DNA of 15,642 bases from CF-39 sp036518215 (GTDB lineage Bacteria; Chloroflexota; Limnocylindria; P2-11E): the NCBI GenBank assembly GCA_036518215.1, contig DATDNP010000133.1, forward strand, positions 1 to 15,642, read 5' to 3'. The first letter of the stretch is position 1, and the number at the start of each line of letters is the position of its first letter. The translations under genes and the position numbers were made by a program. Under the pieces are notes generated by a model. The model saw only the letters and a list, made by a program, of their open reading frames with translations, ran no database searches and was not told the DNA's origin. Of this stretch, positions 6,952 to 13,104 are shown one piece after another.

Positions 6952-8160
6952 GTGCGATCCGAAGATCTCGCCACGTGCATCTCGTGCGGGCTCTGCCTCA
7001 ACGACTGCCCGACGTATCGCATCCTCGGTGACGAGGCCGACTCGCCGCGCGGACGTATCCAGCTCATCCGCACGCTCGTCGCCGCCGATGCCGCGCCGAG
7101 CGATCAGGTCACGGAGCACATCGAGGCGTGTCTTGTGTGTCGCGCATGCGAGACGGCGTGCCCGTCGGGCGTGCCGTTCGGCCGGATCATGGAGGGAGCG
7201 CGCGAGGTGCTGCACGAGCGGCGTCGCGAGGGCCGGATCACGGCCGCGCTACGCAGGTTCGGTCTCGCGACCGTCGCGAGCGCGCCGCGGCTCGGTCTCG
7301 CGACGCGCCTCGCCGACGCGTACGCACGCAGTCCGCTGTCATCGCTCGTGCGGCGCATCGGCCCGCGCGCGCTCGCCTGGGCATCCTCGCTCGCGCCGCG
7401 TCGTGAGGGACCGCCGTACCGGCCCGTCGAGCGCGCCGGCGCGGATGCGTGTCTCTTCGCCGGCTGCATCATGCGCGAGTCGTTCGGCGACACGGAGCGC
7501 GCGACCGTGCGCGTGCTCGAGCGGGGTGGCCGCATCGTGTCGGCGCCTGCGGAGCAGACGTGCTGCGGGGCGCTGCACGCGCACGCGGGCGATGGCGAGA
7601 CCGCGCGCGAGCTGGCGCGCCTGAACATCGACGCCTTCTCGGGAACTGCGGCGCCGATCGTCGTGAACGCCGCGGGGTGCGGCGCGCACCTCAAGGCGTA
7701 CGGCGACCTGCTCGCGGACGACGCCGCGTGGGGCGATCGCGCGAGCGCGTTCGCGCGGCGCGTCCGCGACGCGAGCGAGGCGGCGACGGTCTCCGGGCTC
7801 GCGACGAAGCGTCCGCTCCGCGTCGTGTACCAGGACGCGTGTCATCTCGCGCACGGCCAGAAGATCCGCACGCAACCGCGCGCGTTGCTCCGCGCGGTGA
7901 GCGGTGTGACGCTCGTCGAGATCGCGGATGCGGAGCGCTGCTGCGGGAGCGCCGGCATCTACAACATCACGCATCCCGCGATATCGGCCGAGCTGCAGCG
8001 TCAGAAGGTCAGAAGCGTCCTCGCCGCGTCTCCCGACGTCGTCGTGAGCGCGAACCCGGGCTGCATGCTGCAGCTGCAGGCGGGGCTGCGCGCCGCCGGC
8101 TCGGACGTCCCGGTGGTCCATCTCATGCGGTTTTTGGACGATCCGCAGGCGTTCGGATAG
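6952..8160 (+). CDS. glcF: Glycolate oxidase iron-sulfur subunit-like protein, CCG-domain
   Basis: A 402-residue electron-transfer subunit that would take electrons from the FAD oxidase and pass them to the membrane quinone pool. Two ferredoxin-type clusters are at CISCGLCLNDCP (C9, C12, C15, C19) and CLVCRACETACP (C60, C63, C66, C70), each predicted to hold a 4Fe-4S centre. Two cysteine-rich CCG domains follow: CLFAGC with TCCGALH, then DACHLAHG with RCCGSAGIYN. This is the GlcF/heterodisulfide-reductase-like order. The frame is open far upstream through the antisense of glcD, so the start must be judged. GTG 6952 is the only conventional start between the promoter and the first cysteine. 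It has no Shine-Dalgarno, and an ATC at 6916 sits at leaderless distance. The protein probably pairs with the divergent GlcD. Confidence 0.88.
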   Translation: MRSEDLATCISCGLCLNDCPTYRILGDEADSPRGRIQLIRTLVAADAAPSDQVTEHIEACLVCRACETACPSGVPFGRIMEGAREVLHERRREGRITAALRRFGLATVASAPRLGLATRLADAYARSPLSSLVRRIGPRALAWASSLAPRREGPPYRPVERAGADACLFAGCIMRESFGDTERATVRVLERGGRIVSAPAEQTCCGALHAHAGDGETARELARLNIDAFSGTAAPIVVNAAGCGAHLKAYGDLLADDAAWGDRASAFARRVRDASEAATVSGLATKRPLRVVYQDACHLAHGQKIRTQPRALLRAVSGVTLVEIADAERCCGSAGIYNITHPAISAELQRQKVRSVLAASPDVVVSANPGCMLQLQAGLRAAGSDVPVVHLMRFLDDPQAFG

Positions 8161-8221
8161 CGAAAAGCGGCCCTACCAGGCAGGCGAGCGCTACACCCCC
8201 ACAGTCGTCGGATTCGTGCGA

Positions 8222-8230
8222 AAATATAGG
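8222..8230 (+). promoter_or_regulatory. Candidate -10 element for the 103-residue gene
   Basis: AAATATAGG is the most AT-rich patch nearby. TATAGG (8225-8230) ends 5 bases before the ATG, or AAATAT (8222-8227) ends 8 bases before it. Either fits a leaderless start. The AGG could also act as a weak ribosome site. Confidence 0.4.
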
Positions 8231-8235
8231 CACCG

Positions 8236-8547
8236 ATGAGTGTTTCTCGTTCCACCTACCGCCATCGCCTCTCCTCAGAAGACGTCCGCAAGGCCAGGAT
8301 CCTCATCACCAAGGACGCGTGGAAGCTCTTCCCAAGCCCCGGCGAGCGTGTCGCCCTTCGCATCGGCGCTCGGCGTTTCGACGCCGAGATAAAGGCCGAG
8401 CGGTGCGAGTGCGTGCCGCCCGAGCACGAGCACTACCACTTGATCTGCCCGGCACTGAAGGGTCAGACCGGCTTCAAGAGCGGCGCGCTCGTCGTCATCG
8501 CGAAGGACTCGGATGGCGGATACCGCTTCGTCGAGGAACGCGGCTAG
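8236..8547 (+). CDS. Small hypothetical protein with Cys/His cluster, possible metal binder
   Basis: A 103-residue soluble protein that I do not recognise. Predicted strands alternate with short turns through most of its length, for example ARILITKDAW (20-29), RVALRIGARRFDAEIKAE (38-55) and GALVVIAK (83-90), suggesting a small beta barrel. The middle holds a dense set of possible metal ligands: C57, C59, H64, H66, H68 and C71, in the order CxC, x4, HxHxH, x2, C. There is no transmembrane helix or signal peptide. It follows glcF by 75 bases in the same direction but has an AT-rich -10 of its own. The coding status is supported by typical third-position GC and by the promoter. Nucleic-acid binding or metal binding are both guesses. 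Confidence 0.68.
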   Translation: MSVSRSTYRHRLSSEDVRKARILITKDAWKLFPSPGERVALRIGARRFDAEIKAERCECVPPEHEHYHLICPALKGQTGFKSGALVVIAKDSDGGYRFVEERG

Positions 8548-8566
8548 CCCGATAGCGCGACACAAG

Positions 8567-8572
8567 TAAGAT
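8567..8572 (+). promoter_or_regulatory. -10 element of a leaderless promoter for the 135-residue gene
   Basis: TAAGAT fits TANNNT. It is followed by six bases and then the ATG at 8579, so the transcript should start at the initiation codon. There is no Shine-Dalgarno and no clear -35. This is among the cleanest examples in the window. Confidence 0.55.
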
Positions 8573-8578
8573 TCATTC

Positions 8579-8986
8579 ATGGCGGGCCCGTCGTACATCC
8601 TCATCCACGTCTTCGGCACGCTGCGCGACGAGCTCGATCGCGAAGACCGCGGCAAGCGCACGTACTCCGCCTGGCTGCGCGAGTACGTCGCCGAGCAGCC
8701 GCAGCGCCTCACGAAGATCGCGCGCGTCCTCGACCTCCTCTCCGAGAACGGCTGGCGTCAGATCGGGTCGCCGTACGACTGCGACGTCATGCTCGAGCGC
8801 GACGTGACGCGCACGACCGCGGAGGACGAGCTGCGCCGCGCGGAGATCTGGGACCTCGTCCTGGGCGTCGCGTCGCCCGATGACGACGGTCACGCCGTCT
8901 GGCGCGAACATCCCGAGGGCCGTCCCGCCTCACCGCGGCGCCGCCGGAGGGTCCGTCGTCCACCGACGCGCGAGCAGGGAACCTAG
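8579..8986 (+). CDS. Hypothetical protein with basic C-terminal tail
   Basis: A 135-residue protein without a family I recognise. Residues 1-95 look folded and mostly helical, with TYSAWLREYVAEQP (28-41), RLTKIARVLDLLSENGW (43-59) and TAEDELRRAEIWDLVLG (80-96). The end (118-129) is a run rich in arginine and proline that is probably disordered and could touch nucleic acid. No catalytic motif or membrane segment is visible. The ATG at 8579 has TAAGAT six bases upstream and no ribosome site, matching leaderless use. It is 31 bases after the 103-residue gene and 24 bases before the adenosine deaminase gene, so it probably leads the transcript that includes the deaminase. A large antisense frame covers its end, but its own promoter spacing favours this strand. 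Confidence 0.62.
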   Translation: MAGPSYILIHVFGTLRDELDREDRGKRTYSAWLREYVAEQPQRLTKIARVLDLLSENGWRQIGSPYDCDVMLERDVTRTTAEDELRRAEIWDLVLGVASPDDDGHAVWREHPEGRPASPRRRRRVRRPPTREQGT

Positions 8987-9010
8987 CTCCTGACGCCAGG
9001 ACACCGCTAG

Positions 9011-10003
9011 ATGCCGCACCCGCTCGGCGATGAGCTCACCGAGCTCCACGTCCACCTGGGTGGCTCGGTCGATCCGTCCGCGCTCTGGGAGATCGCGCAC
9101 CAGCAGGGCATCCGGCTTCCGACGAAGGACTACTGGGCGTTCGTCGATCTCATCACGGTGGGGAAGCGTGAGCGGAAATCGTTCGAGGACTTCCTCGCGC
9201 TGTACCACTGGACGGAGATGATCCAGTCGAGCCCGCTCGCCGTGGAGGAGTCCGTGTACCACGTGTTGGGCGGCGCGTACCGCAAGGCGAACATCACCAC
9301 GATCGAGCTCCGGTACAACCCGATGAAGCGGAACCGCGGCGGCGAGCAGGACCTCGACCACATCATCATGGCGTCGATCCGCGGCCTCGACCGCGTCGCG
9401 CTGGAGTATCCGGTGAAGGCCGGGCTCATCTTCAGCTGCGACCGGACGTTCAGCTACGCGCTCAACGAGATCATCGTCGAGAAGGCGATCCACTACCGGC
9501 ACCGCGGCGTCGTCGGGGTCGACATCGCCGGGCCCGCGAATCCCGCCTTCCACTACAAGGATTACGCGCCGCTCTTCAAGAAGGCGCGGAAGGCCGGACT
9601 CGGCGTCACGATCCACGCGGGCGAGGACGAAGGCTGGGAGTCGGTCGACGAGGTCATCGAGTATCTGGAACCTGATCGCATCGGGCACGGTATCCATGCC
9701 GCGGAGAGCGCTGCGGTGTGCAAGAAGCTCGCGGAGCGAGGGATCCTGCTCGAGATCTGCCCGAGCTCGAACCTGCATACGCAGGTCGTGAAGGGGCCGG
9801 AGCAGCTCGCGCAGTTCATCGCCGCGTTCAAGAAGCACAAGGTGCGCTTCAGCTTCAACACCGATGGTCCCGAGATGCTCCAGACGACGCTCCGCGAGGA
9901 GCTGAAGCTCGCCGTCCGTTCGGGCTGGGTGGACAAGGACGAGCTCGCCGAACGCGGCGCGTGGGCACGCGAGGCATCGTTCCTGAACGGCAGACGCTCG
10001 TGA
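9011..10003 (+). CDS. add: Adenosine deaminase-family nucleoside deaminase
   Basis: A 330-residue zinc hydrolase of the adenosine/AMP deaminase family that would convert an aminopurine nucleoside to its keto form with release of ammonia, for purine salvage. Zinc ligands are ELHVHLGGS (H13, H15), TIHAGE (H202, with E205 as proton donor) and the aspartate of FNTDGP (D285). H226 in RIGHGIH matches the histidine that activates water, and CPSSN (250-254) is the family loop. Classical enzymes have TDDP; here the second aspartate is G286. That residue contacts purine N7 in mouse ADA, so the substrate may differ, for example a modified adenosine. The ATG is preceded by AGGA with a 9-base gap. The TGA overlaps the GTG of the next gene. 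Confidence 0.9.
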   Translation: MPHPLGDELTELHVHLGGSVDPSALWEIAHQQGIRLPTKDYWAFVDLITVGKRERKSFEDFLALYHWTEMIQSSPLAVEESVYHVLGGAYRKANITTIELRYNPMKRNRGGEQDLDHIIMASIRGLDRVALEYPVKAGLIFSCDRTFSYALNEIIVEKAIHYRHRGVVGVDIAGPANPAFHYKDYAPLFKKARKAGLGVTIHAGEDEGWESVDEVIEYLEPDRIGHGIHAAESAAVCKKLAERGILLEICPSSNLHTQVVKGPEQLAQFIAAFKKHKVRFSFNTDGPEMLQTTLREELKLAVRSGWVDKDELAERGAWAREASFLNGRRS

Positions 10004-10251
10004 CGCGCGAGCAGGCGCAGGTCGTCCGGTTGCTCCTCATGTGCGCGGCGTGGGCGGTGGGCACCGTGCTCACGTTCGGGCTCGGCGTCAGCTTCGCGGA
10101 TTTCGTCGTCCCGGCGGCGCTCGCCGTCGGCGTGTACGTCCTCACCGAGGATCTCGGGCGTCCCGGCGGCTTCGGCGGCGGCGGCAACGTGAAGTACTGG
10201 CGCGGACGTCCCATCGACGACGACGAGCGCCGCAGAGGTCGCTGGAACTAG
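10000..10251 (+). CDS. Small two-helix membrane protein coupled to the deaminase
   Basis: An 83-residue protein that I cannot name. It starts with GTG inside the GTGA that also holds the deaminase stop, a four-base overlap typical of translational coupling. Two hydrophobic helices lie at about 11-29 and 33-50, separated by a short turn. They are followed by a glycine-rich linker (GGFGGGGN) and a charged tail, YWRGRPIDDDERRRGRW. The tail should be cytoplasmic by the positive-inside rule. The frame is open for more than 280 bases upstream inside the deaminase gene, but that part reads as an arginine-rich shadow, so the GTG is preferred. It may anchor something at the membrane; no partner is evident beyond the deaminase. 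Confidence 0.66.
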   Translation: MTREQAQVVRLLLMCAAWAVGTVLTFGLGVSFADFVVPAALAVGVYVLTEDLGRPGGFGGGGNVKYWRGRPIDDDERRRGRWN

Positions 10252-10270
10252 CCCCCGACCGCGCCGAGCG

Positions 10271-10690
10271 CTACTTGCCGCCCTCGACCTCTTTCGTCTT
10301 CGCCGGCGTTCCGCCCGCGGTGACCACGCCGCCGTCGGTCGTGCCGGGCTTCACGCCGAGGCGCTGACCGAACGAGGCGGCGCGCATCGAGTCCATCTCC
10401 GTCGCGTTGTCGTGGCGCATCACGAACGGCGCGATGGCCCAGATGATCGCGCGGAGCGGCTCAGGGTCCGCGATGGTGCGGCCGAAACGTTCGGTCGCGA
10501 AGCGCAGGTACTCGTTCGGCCAGACCAGACGGCGCACCTCCGCGCGCTGCGTGTTCGACGAAGGGATCTCGTGCGCGTGCGTGAGCATGAAGCCGCGCTC
10601 GCTGCCGCCCTCGTCGGTCCATGACACGACGGCCGTCGCGGCGTCGGCGGTCTTCCCGCACACGTCGCACACGAGGTCGTACTCGGCCAC
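10271..10690 (-). CDS. Hypothetical CxxC/HxH protein
   Basis: A 139-residue soluble protein of unknown function. The N-terminus, YDLVCDVCGKTA (4-15), has a zinc-ribbon-like CxxC (C8, C11) but no second CxxC. THAHE (37-41) offers H38 and H40, which could complete a Cys2His2 site. A hydrophobic helix, RAIIWAIAPFVM (80-91), follows. The tail (110-139) is rich in Gly, Thr and Lys and is probably disordered. The start is GTG 10690: TATCCT lies exactly six bases upstream on the same strand, and the frame beyond it runs as an arginine-rich extension into the divergent aldehyde oxidoreductase gene. It converges on the small membrane protein gene with 19 bases between the stops, where I see no hairpin-plus-T terminator. 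Confidence 0.68.
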   Translation of the reverse strand: MAEYDLVCDVCGKTADAATAVVSWTDEGGSERGFMLTHAHEIPSSNTQRAEVRRLVWPNEYLRFATERFGRTIADPEPLRAIIWAIAPFVMRHDNATEMDSMRAASFGQRLGVKPGTTDGGVVTAGGTPAKTKEVEGGK

Positions 10691-10696
10691 GCGCGC

Positions 10697-10702
10697 AGGA
10701 TA
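10697..10702 (-). promoter_or_regulatory. -10 element of a leaderless promoter for the CxxC/HxH protein
   Basis: On the minus strand this reads TATCCT, followed by GCGCGC and the GTG at 10690. The six-base gap equals that of the 135-residue gene and decides the start of this otherwise open frame. Confidence 0.55.
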
Positions 10703-10730
10703 CGTCGCTCGCGTGCCACACTCTCCCGTC

Positions 10731-12488
10731 ATGAGCGAACGCTTCGGCTCGTGGGGGCGCGTCCTGCGCGTCGACCTCGCGAAGCGCACGTGGTCCGTGG
10801 ACGAGATCGACGAGGCGACGTATCGCGAGCGGCCCGGCGGCCGCGCGCTCATCGCGCACTACCTGCTCACCGAGCTGCGGCCGGGCGTCGACCCGCTCTC
10901 GCCGGACAACGTGCTCGTCTTCGCGATGGGCGTGCTCACCGGGACGCCGCTCTCCGGGGCGTCGCGGCACTCGGTCGGCGCGAAGTCGCCGCTCTCGGGC
11001 GGATTCGGCGAGGCCGAGGTCGGTGGGTTCTGGGGCGCCGAGCTGAAGCGAGCGGGATGGGACGGCATCGTTGTCACCGGCGCCGCGTCGGCGCCGGTCT
11101 ACCTCTTCATCAAGGACGATCGCGTCGAGATCCGCGACGCGGCGCACGTGTGGGGGAAAGAGATCCTCGAGACCGAGGAACTCCTCAAGGCCGAGGTGGG
11201 CGAGCGCCTCGCGCGCGTGTGCGAGATCGGGCCCGCCGGAGAGAACCTCGTTCGGATCTCGGGGATCGTGAACGACTTCAAGGACATCGCGGGGCGCACC
11301 GGCCTCGGCGCCGTCATGGGGAGCAAGAAGCTCAAGGCCATCGTCGTGAAGGGCACGAAGAACCTGCCGCTCGCAGATAGCGCGAAGGTGAAGGAGGTCG
11401 GGCGCTGGGTGGCGGACACGCTCCAGGAGAACCACTGGGCGTTCCACAACTACGGCACCGGCATGGGCCTCGACGGGTACAACCGCGTCGGCGGGTTCGC
11501 GGTGCGCAACTTCGAGGGCGGCCCGTTCGCGGAGTCGGCGGAGGTGTCGGCCGAGGCGCTCGCCGACAAGGGTTACCGCATCAAGATGGAGGCGTGCTGG
11601 GCCTGCTCGGTCCGGTGCAAGAAGGTCGTGAAGCTCGAGGAGCCGTACCGGATCGATCCGAAGTACGGCGGACCGGAGTTCGAATCGACGGTCGCGCTCG
11701 GTCCCGACTGCGGCGTCGGCGACCTCGCGGCGATCTCGAAGGCGAACGAGCGCTGCAACGCGCTCGGCCTCGACACGATCTCGACCGGCGCGACGATCGC
11801 GTGGGCGATGTACCTGCGGAAGATGGGCGTGCTGCCCGACGCCGAGTTCGACGGCGTGCCGGCCGAGCTCGGCAGCGCGCGGGCGATGCTCGCGGGCGTC
11901 GAGGCGATCGCGCACCGGCGCGGCCTCGGCGGCATCCTCGCCGAAGGGTCCGAGCGCGCCGCCGAACAGCTCGGCGGCGCCGAGTACCTCGTGACCGTGA
12001 AGGGCCAGGAGCTCGCGATGCACGACCCGCGTCAGCGCACCGAGTACGGACGCCAGGTACGCGTCTCGTACGCGACGAGCCCCGGCGGCGCGGATCACAT
12101 GAACGCGAACCTCCCCTCGCGCGCGATGCGCAACGTCGTGGGCATGTGCTTCTTCCTGCGCTACGACGACGCCCGCATGCTCGAGATCGTGAACGCCGTC
12201 ACCGGATGGGCGCTGTCGCCCGACGAGCTCATGGCGACGGCCGAGCGCGGCCTCACGCTCGCGCGGCTCTTCAACCTGCGCGAGGGCTTTGACGCCGCGG
12301 ACGATCGTCTGCCGGAGCAGGCGATGCGACCCCACGTCTCGGGCGTCCTGTCGAAGATGCGCCTCGATCCCGACGACGTCATCGAGCAGGTGCGCGCCTA
12401 CTACCGCGCGCGCGGATGGACCGACGACGGCATCCCGCTCCCCGAGACCATCTCGCGACTCGGTCTCCAGGAGTACGCGCGCGCCTAG
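10731..12488 (+). CDS. aor: Tungsten/molybdopterin aldehyde ferredoxin oxidoreductase
   Basis: A 585-residue enzyme of the AOR family, which oxidises aldehydes to carboxylic acids (or the reverse) using a bis-pterin tungsten or molybdenum centre and one 4Fe-4S cluster. The N-terminal beta domain opens with GRVLRVDL (9-16). Pterin contacts are expected around GASRHSVGAKSPLSGGFGEA (76-95) and AGRTGLGAVMGSKKLKA (187-203). Cluster cysteines are CWACSVRC (C289, C292, C296) and the late C473 in VGMCFF, the standard spacing. GGPEFE (E316) and MHDPR (H431) match the active-site Glu and His of the Pyrococcus enzyme by position. Length is slightly under the usual 600-620. There is no Shine-Dalgarno; a poor CACACT lies 8 bases before the ATG. 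No ferredoxin, MoaD or tungstate transporter gene is adjacent. Classed as AOR-like; the aldehyde is unknown. Confidence 0.92.
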   Translation: MSERFGSWGRVLRVDLAKRTWSVDEIDEATYRERPGGRALIAHYLLTELRPGVDPLSPDNVLVFAMGVLTGTPLSGASRHSVGAKSPLSGGFGEAEVGGFWGAELKRAGWDGIVVTGAASAPVYLFIKDDRVEIRDAAHVWGKEILETEELLKAEVGERLARVCEIGPAGENLVRISGIVNDFKDIAGRTGLGAVMGSKKLKAIVVKGTKNLPLADSAKVKEVGRWVADTLQENHWAFHNYGTGMGLDGYNRVGGFAVRNFEGGPFAESAEVSAEALADKGYRIKMEACWACSVRCKKVVKLEEPYRIDPKYGGPEFESTVALGPDCGVGDLAAISKANERCNALGLDTISTGATIAWAMYLRKMGVLPDAEFDGVPAELGSARAMLAGVEAIAHRRGLGGILAEGSERAAEQLGGAEYLVTVKGQELAMHDPRQRTEYGRQVRVSYATSPGGADHMNANLPSRAMRNVVGMCFFLRYDDARMLEIVNAVTGWALSPDELMATAERGLTLARLFNLREGFDAADDRLPEQAMRPHVSGVLSKMRLDPDDVIEQVRAYYRARGWTDDGIPLPETISRLGLQEYARA

Positions 12489-12504
12489 CTACTCGTTCCG
12501 GCGG

Positions 12505-13020
12505 ATGCACGAGGACGACTTCCCCCTCGCACGGCGCTGGCTGCTCGAGCCGCACGTCCGTCGCTGGTGGCACGACGATCCGAAGGAGACCGACTTTCCG
12601 GAGGGGACGCTCCGCGACTGGCGGTCCGCGATCCGCGGCGAGGATCCGACGGACATGTTCGTCATGGAGATCGATGGACGCGCGATCGGGATGATCCAGT
12701 CGTACGTCGCGCAGGACTACGCCGACCACATCGCCGAGATCGGTGAGCTGTCCGAGCGCGCGCTCGAGGTCGACCTGTTCATCGGTGAACCGGGCCTCAT
12801 CGGCCAGGGCCACGGGCCCGCGCTCCTGCGCGCGTTCCTGCTCCAGGACCTCGCCCGGCGCGGTCTCGCGTACTGCGTCATCGGACCGGCGCGCGCGAAC
12901 GTCGCGGCGATCCGCGCGTACGAGAAGATCGGGTTCCGCTATCTGCGCGACTATCGCGAGGACGACACGATCGATCCGGAGCACCTGCTTCTCGAGCTGC
13001 GCGGACCCGACCTCGGCTGA
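12505..13020 (+). CDS. GNAT acetyltransferase, AAC(6')-like
   Basis: A 171-residue acetyl-CoA-dependent N-acetyltransferase resembling aminoglycoside 6'-N-acetyltransferases. HEDDFPLARRWLLEPHVRRWW (2-22) is the typical first helix with the HVRRWW signature. Motif A is VDLFIGEPGLIGQGHGPALL (89-108), with QGHGPA binding the CoA pyrophosphate. Motif B is N132 to F144, around AIRAYEKIGF. The gene begins 16 bases after the oxidoreductase stop and is probably co-transcribed with it. The first beta strand of the family appears in frame as YSFRR just before the ATG, but no ATG, GTG, TTG or CTG lies between the oxidoreductase stop and 12505. Either the strand is dispensable or a non-standard start is used. 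No Shine-Dalgarno is visible. It could acetylate a metabolite rather than an antibiotic. Confidence 0.84.
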   Translation: MHEDDFPLARRWLLEPHVRRWWHDDPKETDFPEGTLRDWRSAIRGEDPTDMFVMEIDGRAIGMIQSYVAQDYADHIAEIGELSERALEVDLFIGEPGLIGQGHGPALLRAFLLQDLARRGLAYCVIGPARANVAAIRAYEKIGFRYLRDYREDDTIDPEHLLLELRGPDLG

Positions 13021-13026
13021 TTTCGC

Positions 13027-13041
13027 TGCACGACGCGTGCA
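13027..13041. repeat. Short inverted repeat upstream of fabI
   Basis: TGCAC and GTGCA flank a five-base GACGC loop, six bases after the acetyltransferase stop. There is no T-run, so it is a poor intrinsic terminator. It could be an operator half-site pair or chance. Confidence 0.25.
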
Positions 13042-13092
13042 TCGCACAGCGTGGACGCGGCATCGTCGAGGCGCGATGATGGCCGTGGTCCC

Positions 13093-13099
13093 GGAGGTG
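13093..13099 (+). promoter_or_regulatory. Strong Shine-Dalgarno for fabI
   Basis: GGAGGTG stands five bases before the ATG at 13105. It is the best ribosome site in the window and sets the start, since the reading frame is open further upstream. Confidence 0.7.
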
Positions 13100-13104
13100 T
13101 GAGG

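Noticed and set aside
5571..7031. A 486-residue frame on the plus strand over glcD
   Set aside because: Low-complexity Arg/Asp/Val composition with no domain. It is a shadow of the glcD codons.
6897..7073. N-terminal extension of the glcD frame
   Set aside because: It overlaps the divergent glcF coding sequence and the shared promoter and has no family similarity. ATG 6896 sits at leaderless distance from TAGGAT.
8161..8235. Possible terminator or small RNA after glcF
   Set aside because: The near-repeat CCTACC/GGCAGG has a mismatch and no usable loop. Apart from the AT-rich -10 near the end I see no structure.
8930..9838. A 302-residue minus-strand frame over the deaminase
   Set aside because: The deaminase on the plus strand has all its zinc motifs. 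The antisense frame has none.
10252..10270. Possible bidirectional terminator between two convergent genes
   Set aside because: The 19 bases contain no stable hairpin with a T-run on either strand.
10461..12335. A 624-residue open frame antisense to the aldehyde oxidoreductase
   Set aside because: The frame stays open because of GC-rich third positions of the real gene. Its translation is arginine-, histidine- and glutamate-heavy with no motif, while the plus strand has complete AOR signatures.
4766..13020. An antibiotic-resistance island (AadA-like plus AAC(6')-like genes)
   Set aside because: The two genes are 7 kb apart, each embedded with metabolic genes, with no mobile element and no composition shift. 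They look like resident chromosomal genes.
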